A stretch of 5,279 nt of DNA from JBQCHF01 sp051953655 (GTDB lineage Bacteria; Actinomycetota; Actinomycetes; Motilibacterales; Motilibacteraceae): the NCBI GenBank assembly GCA_051953655.1, contig JBQCIO010000013.1, positions 1 to 5,279 on the forward strand, written 5' to 3'. This document shows, one piece after another, positions 1-5,217 of this stretch. The position numbers and the translations under genes are program-made. Every line of letters starts with the position of its first letter. The first letter of the stretch is position 1. The notes under the pieces are model-generated. The model saw nothing but the letters and a program-made list of their open reading frames with translations. It ran no database searches and was not told the origin of the DNA.

Positions 1-1
1 C

Positions 2-1543
2 GAGCACGAGGTGGTGGTCGTCGACGAGGCGCACGAGCTGGTCGACCGCGCCACCGGGGCGGCCACCGAGGAGCTCACCGCCGCCCTCGTCGAGCGCGCC
101 GCCCGCCGGGCCCGCTCCGTCGTCGGCGCCGACGCCGCCGACCTCGAGCTGGCCGCGCCGGGCCTGGCCACCGCGCTCTCGGTGGTGCCCGAGGGGCGCC
201 TCACCGACATCCCCGACCCGCTAGGCCCGGCCCTGGCCGTGGTCCGCGACGCCGCCCGCACCGTGCAGTCGGCGCTGTCCGCCCGGGGCAGCGGGGAGAA
301 GGACGACCCCGACACCCTGGCCGCCAAGACGGTGGCGCGCGCCGCGGTGGACGCGGTCTTCGACGTCGCCGAGCGGCTGCTCGCCCTCTCCCAGCACGAC
401 GTCGCCTGGGTGGCGCAGGAGGAGCGCCGCGGGTCGGTCCTGCGGGTGGCCCCGCTCAACGTCGGCGGGCTGCTGCGCGGCACCCTGTTCGAGGACGCCA
501 CCGTGGTGCTCACCTCGGCCACCCTCGAGCTCGGCGGCTCCTTCGACGTCGTGGCCCGGCAGGTCGGCCTGGGCGGGGCCAACGACGCCTCGGCGACCAA
601 GTGGACCGGCCTGGACGTCGGCTCGCCGTTCGACTACCGCAAGCAGGGCATCCTCTACGTCGCCCGGCACCTGCCCCCGCCCGGCCGCGACGGCATCGCC
701 CCGGCCGCGCTGGACGAGCTCGCCGCGCTGCTGGAGGCCTCCGGCGGCCGCGCGCTGGCGCTGTTCTCCTCCATGCGCGGGGCCAAGGCCGCCGCCGAGG
801 CCATGCGCGAGAAGCTCGACCTGCCCGTCCTGTGCCAGGGCGAGGACGCCACCGCCGAGCTGGTGCGCCAGTTCGCCCGCGACCCGCGCACGTGCCTGTT
901 CGGCACGCTCTCGCTGTGGCAGGGCGTCGACGTCCCCGGCTCGGCCCTGCAGCTGGTCGTCATCGACCGCATCCCGTTCCCGCGCCCGGACGACCCGCTC
1001 GCCTCGGCCCGCGCCGCCGCGGTGGAATCGAGCGGGGGCAACGGTTTCATGGCCGTCTCGGCCTCCTACGCCGCCCTGCGGCTGGCCCAGGGCGCCGGCC
1101 GGCTCATCCGCACGATGGACGACCGCGGCGTCGTCGCGGTGCTGGACGCGCGGCTGGCCACCGCCCGCTACGGCTCGTTCCTGCGCGCCACGCTCCCGCC
1201 CTTCTGGGAGACCACCGACCGCGAGCAAGTGCTGGCCGCGCTGCGCCGCATCGACGCCGACGCGCCCCCGCCCCGCCCGGTCGCCGACCGGCCCAAGGGC
1301 GCCCCCGCCCCGCGCTCCGGCCGCGCCGCGCCGCCGCCCAGCCCGCCGGCCGAGCGCGTCGCCGTCGTGCTCGGCAAGGCCTGGACCGAGCTCGACGACG
1401 GCCTGCTCACGTCCGGCGTCAAGGCCGGCCGCGGCCTGGACCAGCTCGCCGAGCGGCACGAGTGCACGCGCGAGCAGCTGCTGGCCCGGCTGGCGGACCT
1501 CGGGTTGGACCACCCGGAGCTGGCCGCGCCGCCGCTGTACTGA
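2..1543 (+). CDS. DinG/XPD-family ATP-dependent DNA helicase, C-terminal part (5' truncated by window)
   Basis: Superfamily 2 DNA helicase of the DinG/YoaA (XPD-like) type, which unwinds DNA 5' to 3' in repair or at replication obstacles. The reading frame is already open at base 2, so the gene starts outside the window; 513 codons remain. Counting from the window edge, the Walker B box VVVVDEAHEL lies at residues 4-13, motif III (VVLTSATLE) at about 168-176, a helicase_C_2 domain from about 250 (ALFSSM), motif V (GTLSLWQGVDVPG) at 301-313, IDRIPFPRPDDPL at 321-333 and motif VI (QGAGRLIR) at 363-370. Walker A and any Fe-S cysteine cluster would lie upstream and cannot be checked. After the conserved core (ending near PPFWETTD, 399-406) come a Pro/Ala/Arg linker and a ~45-residue helical tail described separately. 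The family call is firm; whether it is the true DinG orthologue or a paralogue is not decided, so no symbol is given. Confidence 0.93.
   Translation, partial: EHEVVVVDEAHELVDRATGAATEELTAALVERAARRARSVVGADAADLELAAPGLATALSVVPEGRLTDIPDPLGPALAVVRDAARTVQSALSARGSGEKDDPDTLAAKTVARAAVDAVFDVAERLLALSQHDVAWVAQEERRGSVLRVAPLNVGGLLRGTLFEDATVVLTSATLELGGSFDVVARQVGLGGANDASATKWTGLDVGSPFDYRKQGILYVARHLPPPGRDGIAPAALDELAALLEASGGRALALFSSMRGAKAAAEAMREKLDLPVLCQGEDATAELVRQFARDPRTCLFGTLSLWQGVDVPGSALQLVVIDRIPFPRPDDPLASARAAAVESSGGNGFMAVSASYAALRLAQGAGRLIRTMDDRGVVAVLDARLATARYGSFLRATLPPFWETTDREQVLAALRRIDADAPPPRPVADRPKGAPAPRSGRAAPPPSPPAERVAVVLGKAWTELDDGLLTSGVKAGRGLDQLAERHECTREQLLARLADLGLDHPELAAPPLY
1376..1516 (+). other. Predicted Myb/SANT-like or HTH tail domain of the helicase
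   Basis: The last ~45 residues of the helicase, after a disordered-looking Pro-rich linker (about 1258-1358), have the pattern W-T-E-L-D-D-G-L-L, then G-R-G-L-D-Q-L-A-E, then T-R-E-Q-L-L-A-R-L-A-D-L-G-L. This resembles the bacterial Myb/SANT-like arrangement in which an acidic W-x-x-x-(D/E)-(D/E) helix is followed by a helix-turn-helix ending in R-L-x-x-L-G-L. Such modules bind DNA. The match is by eye and short, so the fold is inferred, not shown. Confidence 0.45.
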
Positions 1544-1563
1544 TCCGGGCCCCGGACGGCGTC

Positions 1564-1622
1564 TTGAGTGGAACGTCGTGGTCGAGACACGCCGGCGTGT
1601 CGTGCATCAGGTCTCCACTCGA
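1564..1622. repeat. Nested dyad element with a perfect 16-bp palindrome
   Basis: A perfect palindrome GACACGCCGGCGTGTC occupies 1586-1601. It sits almost exactly in the middle of an outer inverted repeat, TTGAGTGGA (1564-1572) against TCCACTCGA (1614-1622), which pairs over nine positions with one G-T wobble. The 13- and 12-base spacers between arms and core also share weak complementarity. As RNA this would fold into a long bulged hairpin starting about 20 bases after the helicase stop codon. It has no U-tract, so a simple intrinsic terminator is possible but not typical; an interspersed repeat or a protein-binding site would look the same. Confidence 0.6.
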
Positions 1623-1742
1623 GGTCAGCACCGGCCGTCCGAGCGCAATCGCCGCGAGGCTCCACCGTCACCAGCGCCTTTGGCTTCTCTCTACGAGCGA
1701 AACCAAGCCCGGTCCCGGACGTGGATCGTCCGCAACAGGCCC

Positions 1743-1748
1743 TAGCGT
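1743..1748 (+). promoter_or_regulatory. Candidate -10 element for leaderless DUF664 transcript
   Basis: TAGCGT fits the actinobacterial -10 pattern TAnnnT and ends eight bases before the ATG at 1757. Transcription would then start at or within a base or two of the start codon. No Shine-Dalgarno sequence precedes this ATG, which agrees with a leaderless mRNA, a common arrangement in Actinomycetota. No convincing -35 hexamer is visible around 1720-1726. Confidence 0.4.
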
Positions 1749-1756
1749 TCCCGGCC

Positions 1757-2332
1757 ATGACGACGATCCCCTGGGAACCGCCCCTGTCGGGCACCGACGC
1801 CGAGCACCTCACCGCGGCCCTGGACCGGCAGCGGGTCACCTTCCGCTGGAAGGCCGACGGCCTCGACGCCGCCGGGCTCACCACGACCATCGGCGCGTCC
1901 GCGCTCACCCTCGGCGGCCTGCTCAAGCACCTCGCCCTGCTGGAGGACCACTACTTCGGCGCCAAGCTCTCCGGCGAGGGCTTCGGCCAGGACTGGGCCG
2001 ACTACGACTCCGACGACCCCGAGTGGGAGTTCACCTCCGCCGCCAAGGACTCTCCGGCCGACCTCTACGCCCTCTACGACGGCGCCGTGGCCCGATCGCA
2101 GGCCCGCCTCGTCGCCGCGCTGAAGAACGGCGGGCTGGACCAGCAGGTCGACCTGGGCTGGGCCAGCGGCCGCACCATCAGCCTGCGCCGGCTGCTGTGC
2201 GACCTGCTGGAGGAGTACGGCCGGCACACCGGCCACGCCGACCTGCTGCGCGAGGCCGTCGACGGCCGGGTGGGGGAGGACCCCGACCAGGACTTCCGGC
2301 CGCCGTTCCCGCTGCTGTCCGAGGTCCGCTAG
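1757..2332 (+). CDS. DUF664 / DinB-superfamily protein
   Basis: A 191-residue protein of the DUF664 group ('mini-circle protein') within the DinB/YfiT four-helix-bundle superfamily. Members with known activity are metal-dependent enzymes acting with low-molecular-weight thiols, such as mycothiol in actinobacteria; the substrate here is unknown. Family signatures seen are WEPPLSGTDAEHL near the N-terminus (6-18), TFRWKADGLDAAGL (28-41), LLKHLALLEDHYF (55-67), and LRRLLCDLLEEYGRHTGH with ADLLRE (143-166). His58 together with His157 and/or His160 are the likely metal ligands. The length is normal for the family. The ATG at 1757 is chosen because homology-like sequence begins immediately there, whereas the upstream in-frame stretch from 1568 runs through the dyad element and looks non-coding. 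The gene stands alone on the + strand and converges on the sorC-type regulator with only 36 bases between stop codons. It is not a DNA-damage polymerase despite the superfamily name. Confidence 0.88.
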   Translation: MTTIPWEPPLSGTDAEHLTAALDRQRVTFRWKADGLDAAGLTTTIGASALTLGGLLKHLALLEDHYFGAKLSGEGFGQDWADYDSDDPEWEFTSAAKDSPADLYALYDGAVARSQARLVAALKNGGLDQQVDLGWASGRTISLRRLLCDLLEEYGRHTGHADLLREAVDGRVGEDPDQDFRPPFPLLSEVR

Positions 2333-2368
2333 GGCAGGTCAGCTCGATTCTGCGGCGCCGGCTTCCCG
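2333..2368. other. Short convergent intergenic spacer
   Basis: The spacer separates two convergent stop codons. The ten-base word GCCGGCTTCC begins here (2357-2366) and is repeated in the same orientation at 2390-2399, inside the end of the regulator gene. I see no strong hairpin followed by a T-run on either strand, so the transcripts may overlap or be terminated by Rho. Confidence 0.5.
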
Positions 2369-3361
2369 TCAGCGGGGCTGCTCCGAGGAGCCGGCTTCCT
2401 CCAGCAGCCGTTCGGCGAGCTGCCGGTGGGTGATGAGCGTGCTGACGAGGCCGCTCGCGGTGAGGGAGCGGACGGCGCGGACCCGCCCGTCGTCCGTGGC
2501 CAGGGCGACGACCTCCCGGGTCCGGCGCAGCTGCTCCTCGGAGACGGCGACGAGCCGGTCCTGCAGGCCGTCGGCGAGCACCCGGCCGGACTCGTCGATG
2601 AGGATGCCGCACGTCTCGGCCACCGCTCCGCGGGCCGTGAAGGTGCTGCGGTCGAAGGTCGACAGCGCGTCGTAGATCGTCGAGCAGCCCGGCGTCCACA
2701 TCCCGACCGGGATCACCGCCGCCGAGAGGTTGTCGCAGCGGCGGAGCACGTCGACGATGCCCGGCTGCCGCCGCAGGGCGCTCGCGGTCGTGGCGTCGTC
2801 CAGCACGAGCGGCGCGTAGTAGGTGAGCGCGTGGCTGCCGGTGTTCTGCGCCGCGTTGCGGATGAGCTCCACGCTGTGGGTCTCGCCCGCGGCGTGCGCG
2901 ATGACGCCGGAGAGCTGGACCAGCGTCCAGCCGGGGTTGGCGCGCAGGTGCTCGGTCAGGACCTGCGTGGCCCGCGACCAGGCGATGCCGAGGGTGCCGT
3001 CGGGAGGCATGACCTCCGCGAGGTGGCGCGCGGCGAGCGAGCCGATGAGCTCTGCGGTCGGGTCCGACGCCACGGTGTCCAGCACCAGGGCGCGTCGGAT
3101 GCCGAGCAGCTCGGCGACGCGAGCCGACAGCCCTTGGTCCAGCTCGGGTTCGGCGACCTGGATCCGGACGATCCCTTCGGCTCGCGCGTACTCGAGAAGT
3201 CGCGCCACCTTGAACCGCGAGATCCCCAGGTCCGCGGCGATCGCCACCTGGGACTGGTCGTGCAGGTAGAAGCGGCGGGCGACGGTGCCGGCGAGCCGCC
3301 GCTCGGCCGCCGCTGCGTCCTCGTTGGCCTGCCCTCCCTGCGCCCCCGTGCCGACCGTCAC
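2369..3361 (-). CDS. SorC/DeoR-type sugar-binding transcriptional regulator
   Basis: A 330-residue regulator of the SorC family, which binds DNA through an N-terminal helix-turn-helix and an effector, usually a phosphorylated sugar or polyol, through a C-terminal sugar-phosphate-isomerase-like domain. The HTH lies at about residues 25-67 (VARRFYLHDQSQVAIAADLG, then SRFKVARLLEYAR). The effector domain follows from about 78, with family landmarks GIAWSRATQVLTEHL (125-139), VIPVGMW (216-222), GAVAETCGILID (245-256), LQDRLVAVSEEQLRR (266-280) and VSTLITHRQLAERLL (306-320). In many relatives the last motif reads LITD, so the histidine here may be a local variant. The GTG start is chosen because AGAGGAAG lies about ten bases upstream and the length then matches the family; the open frame continues to 3577 but that part is Arg/Pro-rich and unlike coding sequence. 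The gene is divergent from a polyol-type binding protein and probably regulates it and itself. Confidence 0.9.
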   Translation of the reverse strand: MTVGTGAQGGQANEDAAAAERRLAGTVARRFYLHDQSQVAIAADLGISRFKVARLLEYARAEGIVRIQVAEPELDQGLSARVAELLGIRRALVLDTVASDPTAELIGSLAARHLAEVMPPDGTLGIAWSRATQVLTEHLRANPGWTLVQLSGVIAHAAGETHSVELIRNAAQNTGSHALTYYAPLVLDDATTASALRRQPGIVDVLRRCDNLSAAVIPVGMWTPGCSTIYDALSTFDRSTFTARGAVAETCGILIDESGRVLADGLQDRLVAVSEEQLRRTREVVALATDDGRVRAVRSLTASGLVSTLITHRQLAERLLEEAGSSEQPR

Positions 3362-3371
3362 CTGAGCGTCA

Positions 3372-3379
3372 CTTCCTCT
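3372..3379 (-). promoter_or_regulatory. Ribosome binding site of the SorC-type regulator
   Basis: On the minus strand the sequence reads AGAGGAAG, complementary to the 16S rRNA tail, with about ten bases to the GTG at 3361-3359. It decides the start against the longer frame and against the in-frame GTG at 3418-3416, which has no comparable site. Confidence 0.6.
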
Positions 3380-3442
3380 GCTGCCGACGAGCTGCTGGCC
3401 GCGTCCGTGGCGGGTCACGTCGTCGCGCCGGCCCCGCCTCGG

Positions 3443-3455
3443 CTCGTGCCACGAG
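3443..3455. promoter_or_regulatory. Candidate operator palindrome at the regulator's transcription start
   Basis: CTCGTG and CACGAG form a perfect six-base inverted repeat around a single central C. It lies directly downstream of the candidate minus-strand promoter (-10 at 3468-3463), so a bound protein would block initiation of the regulator gene. Autoregulation is inferred from this position only. Confidence 0.35.
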
Positions 3456-3462
3456 AGCGCCC

Positions 3463-3491
3463 GTTCTACCCGCCGCACAGAACGAAGGCAA
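3463..3491 (-). promoter_or_regulatory. Candidate sigma-70-type promoter of the SorC-type regulator
   Basis: Read on the minus strand, TTGCCT (3491-3486) is followed after exactly 17 bases by TAGAAC (3468-3463). These match the -35 and -10 consensus hexamers at four of six positions each, with optimal spacing. Start of transcription would be near 3456, giving a leader of about 95 bases before the GTG at 3361. Confidence 0.45.
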
Positions 3492-3603
3492 CCCCGCCTC
3501 AGATGAGCAGGAGACCTCGCAGCTGCTGGGCGTGCTCGTGAACGGGGGGTGGCCGTACCTGAGCGGTTAGGTAACAATCCGGCAACGTTGGAGCGCCGGA
3601 CTC

Positions 3604-3633
3604 TTGACCAGTGTCATCAGGTGCCGGAAACGT
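3604..3633 (+). promoter_or_regulatory. Candidate promoter of the transporter operon
   Basis: TTGACC at 3604-3609 is a good -35 hexamer. An 18-base spacer leads to AAACGT (3628-3633), a weak -10. The dyad TGAC-N4-GTCA (3605-3616) overlaps the -35, so a regulator bound there would compete with RNA polymerase. The leader to the GTG at 3750 would be about 110 bases. The weak -10 is compatible with a promoter needing activation. Confidence 0.38.
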
Positions 3634-3646
3634 GACCCTCGCTCGC

Positions 3647-3675
3647 ATGAGCAGCCACCACCGCTCAAATGAGCA
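3647..3675. promoter_or_regulatory. Candidate operator: ATGAGCA repeats and TGAGC/GCTCA dyad
   Basis: ATGAGCA occurs at 3647-3653 and again at 3669-3675, 22 bases apart, which is about two helical turns. Between them TGAGC (3648-3652) faces GCTCA (3663-3667). A third copy, extended to ATGAGCAG, lies at 3503-3510 beside the divergent promoter. Same-face spacing of half sites near both promoters suits a multimeric SorC-type regulator, but identity of the binding protein is inference. Confidence 0.35.
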
Positions 3676-3739
3676 ACAGCGACCTCACCGGGCGCCTCCG
3701 GGCCAGCCCCGTTCGGGAGCGGCGCGCCCGAGTCACGAC

Positions 3740-3745
3740 AGGAGG
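3740..3745 (+). promoter_or_regulatory. Ribosome binding site of the solute-binding protein gene
   Basis: A perfect AGGAGG is followed by four bases (AACA) and the GTG at 3750. It decides the start in favour of GTG 3750 over the in-frame ATG at 3669, which has no such site. The lipoprotein signal peptide starting at this GTG has normal length. Confidence 0.8.
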
Positions 3746-3749
3746 AACA

Positions 3750-5144
3750 GTGGCACCACGGCCAGGAAAGTGGCGGATCGCTGCCTTGGGCGGCGTCCTC
3801 GGGACCTCGCTCGCTCTCTCCGCCTGCGCGGGCGCCGGCGGCGGAACGGCCGCCGGCGCGGCCGACGCCGGCAGCGGCGCGGGCGGCTCCAGCGGCACGT
3901 CCATCAACGTGCTGATGGTCGCCAACCCGCAGATGACCGACATCCAGAAGCTCACCGCGGACACCTTCACCAAGGACACCGGCATCACCGTCAACTACAC
4001 GGTCCTGCCGGAGAACGAGCTGCGGGACAAGGTGACCCAGGACGTGGCCACCAAGGCCGGCCAGTACGACGTGGCCACGGTCGGCATGTACGAGGTGCCG
4101 ATCTGGGCGAAGAACGGCTGGCTGCAGGAGCTCGGCACCGCCGCGCAGGCCGACGCGAGCTACGACTACAACGACATCCTGCCGTCGATGATCAAGGGCC
4201 TGTCCGGCGAGGACGGCAAGGTGTACGGCCTGCCCTTCTACGGCGAATCCTCGTTCCTCATGTACCGCAAGGACATCTTCGCCAAGCAGGGCCTGACCAT
4301 GCCCGAGCACCCCACCTGGCAGCAGGTGGCGGACCTCGCCGCCAAGGTCGACGGGGCCGAGCCGGGCATGAAGGGGATCTGCCTGCGCGGCCTGGCCGGC
4401 TGGGGCGAGATCTTCGGCCCGCTCACCACCGTCGTGAACACCTACGGCGGCACGTGGTTCACCAAGGACTGGCAGCCCCAGGTCAACTCGCCCGAGTTCA
4501 AGGAGGCGACCAAGTTCTACGTGGACCTGGTCCGCCAGCACGGGGAGCCCGGTGCCAGCCAGTCCGGGTTCACCGAGTGCCTCAACGCGATGAGCCAGGG
4601 CAAGGTCGCCATGTGGTACGACGCCACCTCGGCCGCCGGCTCGCTGGAGGACCCGTCGGTGTCCAAGGTGGCCGGCAAGGTCGGCTACGCCTACGCACCC
4701 GTGGTCAAGACGAAGAACTCGGGCTGGCTGTGGGCCTGGGCGTGGGTGATGCCCAAGACCAGCAAGAAGGCCGACGCCGCGACCAAGTTCATCCTGTGGT
4801 CCACCAGCAAGGACTACGAGAAGCTGGTCGGCGAGAAGCTCGGCTGGGCCCGGGTCCCCTCCGGCAAGCGGGCCTCGACCTACCAGATCCCTGAGTACCA
4901 GAAGGCCTCCGCCGCGTTCGGCGACCTCACCCTCAAGTCGATCGAGGGCGTGGACCCGACCAACCCCGGCGTGCAGCCGCGGCCGACGGTGGGCATCCAG
5001 TTCGTCGACATCCCCGAGTTCGCCGATCTGGGCACCAAGGTCGCGCAGGACGTCTCCGCGGCCATCGCCGGGAAGATGAGCGTGGACCAGGCGCTGGACA
5101 ACGGCCAGAAGCTCGCCGAGGACGTGGCGAAGAACTACCAGTAG
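3750..5144 (+). CDS. Polyol/sugar ABC transporter substrate-binding lipoprotein (SmoE-like)
   Basis: A 464-residue extracellular solute-binding protein (family 1) that captures a sugar, most likely a polyol such as sorbitol or mannitol, outside the membrane and delivers it to an ABC permease. The GTG start gives a lipoprotein signal peptide: basic n-region (PRPGKWR), hydrophobic core, lipobox LSAC with lipidated Cys26, then a Gly/Ala/Ser tether to about residue 50. The mature domain begins SINVLMVAN. Stretches typical of the polyol-binding subgroup are YDVATVGMYEVPIWAKNGWL (106-125), GLPFYGESSFLMYRKDIF (160-177), KGICLRGLAGWGEIFGPL (208-225), GEPGASQSGFTECLNAM (265-281), MWYDATSAAGSLE (288-300) and GIQFVDIPEFADLGTKVAQD (415-434). 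Cys211 and Cys277 could form a disulfide. It is divergent from a SorC-type regulator and followed by a permease frame, as expected for a regulated uptake operon. Protein class is firm; substrate is inferred from subgroup resemblance. Confidence 0.93.
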   Translation: MAPRPGKWRIAALGGVLGTSLALSACAGAGGGTAAGAADAGSGAGGSSGTSINVLMVANPQMTDIQKLTADTFTKDTGITVNYTVLPENELRDKVTQDVATKAGQYDVATVGMYEVPIWAKNGWLQELGTAAQADASYDYNDILPSMIKGLSGEDGKVYGLPFYGESSFLMYRKDIFAKQGLTMPEHPTWQQVADLAAKVDGAEPGMKGICLRGLAGWGEIFGPLTTVVNTYGGTWFTKDWQPQVNSPEFKEATKFYVDLVRQHGEPGASQSGFTECLNAMSQGKVAMWYDATSAAGSLEDPSVSKVAGKVGYAYAPVVKTKNSGWLWAWAWVMPKTSKKADAATKFILWSTSKDYEKLVGEKLGWARVPSGKRASTYQIPEYQKASAAFGDLTLKSIEGVDPTNPGVQPRPTVGIQFVDIPEFADLGTKVAQDVSAAIAGKMSVDQALDNGQKLAEDVAKNYQ

Positions 5145-5217
5145 CGCCGGGCAGAACGCCCCGACGCCCGCTCGCACCCCCGCCGGCGCCGTCGGCGACG
5201 CAACGGGGGGGCCGGCG

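Larger units (their letters stand above)
3362..3749. promoter_or_regulatory. Divergent regulatory region between regulator and transporter operon
   Basis: A 388-base region with no supported gene. It holds a candidate promoter on each strand and a concentration of dyads: CTCGTG-C-CACGAG at 3443-3455, GTTA-GG-TAAC at 3566-3575, CAACGTTG at 3583-3590 within CCGGC-N11-GCCGG (3579-3599), TGAC-N4-GTCA at 3605-3616, and TGAGC-N10-GCTCA at 3648-3667. The word ATGAGCA occurs at 3503, 3647 and 3669. This is the expected place for SorC-family operators and perhaps a catabolite-control site. Confidence 0.75.

Noticed and set aside
221..1513. Long antisense open frame across the helicase
   Set aside because: It is Gly/Arg/Ala-rich with no domain, as expected of a shadow frame opposite a high-GC gene with clear helicase motifs.
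1682..1709. GGCTT/AAGCC hairpin in the spacer before the DUF664 gene
   Set aside because: The five-base stem with an 18-base loop is too weak to claim as a terminator or riboswitch.
1568..1756. Upstream in-frame extension of the DUF664 protein from GTG 1568
   Set aside because: It crosses the palindromic element and has no family resemblance; the usual N-terminus begins at ATG 1757.
601..2433. 610-codon plus-strand open frame spanning helicase end, spacer and DUF664 gene
   Set aside because: It is out of frame with two recognisable proteins, runs through the dyad spacer, and reads as Arg/Pro/Ala repeats without domain features.
3362..3577. N-terminal extension of the SorC-type regulator to an ATG at 3577
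   Set aside because: The added 72 residues are Arg/Pro-rich, cover the promoter region, and make the protein longer than the family; GTG 3361 has a ribosome binding site.
3669..3749. ATG at 3669 as start of the binding protein
   Set aside because: It would put 27 Arg-rich residues before the signal peptide and lacks a Shine-Dalgarno sequence, while GTG 3750 has AGGAGG and a normal lipoprotein leader.
3567..5177. 536-codon antisense open frame over the binding-protein gene
   Set aside because: The plus strand has a signal peptide, lipobox and family motifs; the antisense is a low-information His/Gly/Leu/Val shadow.
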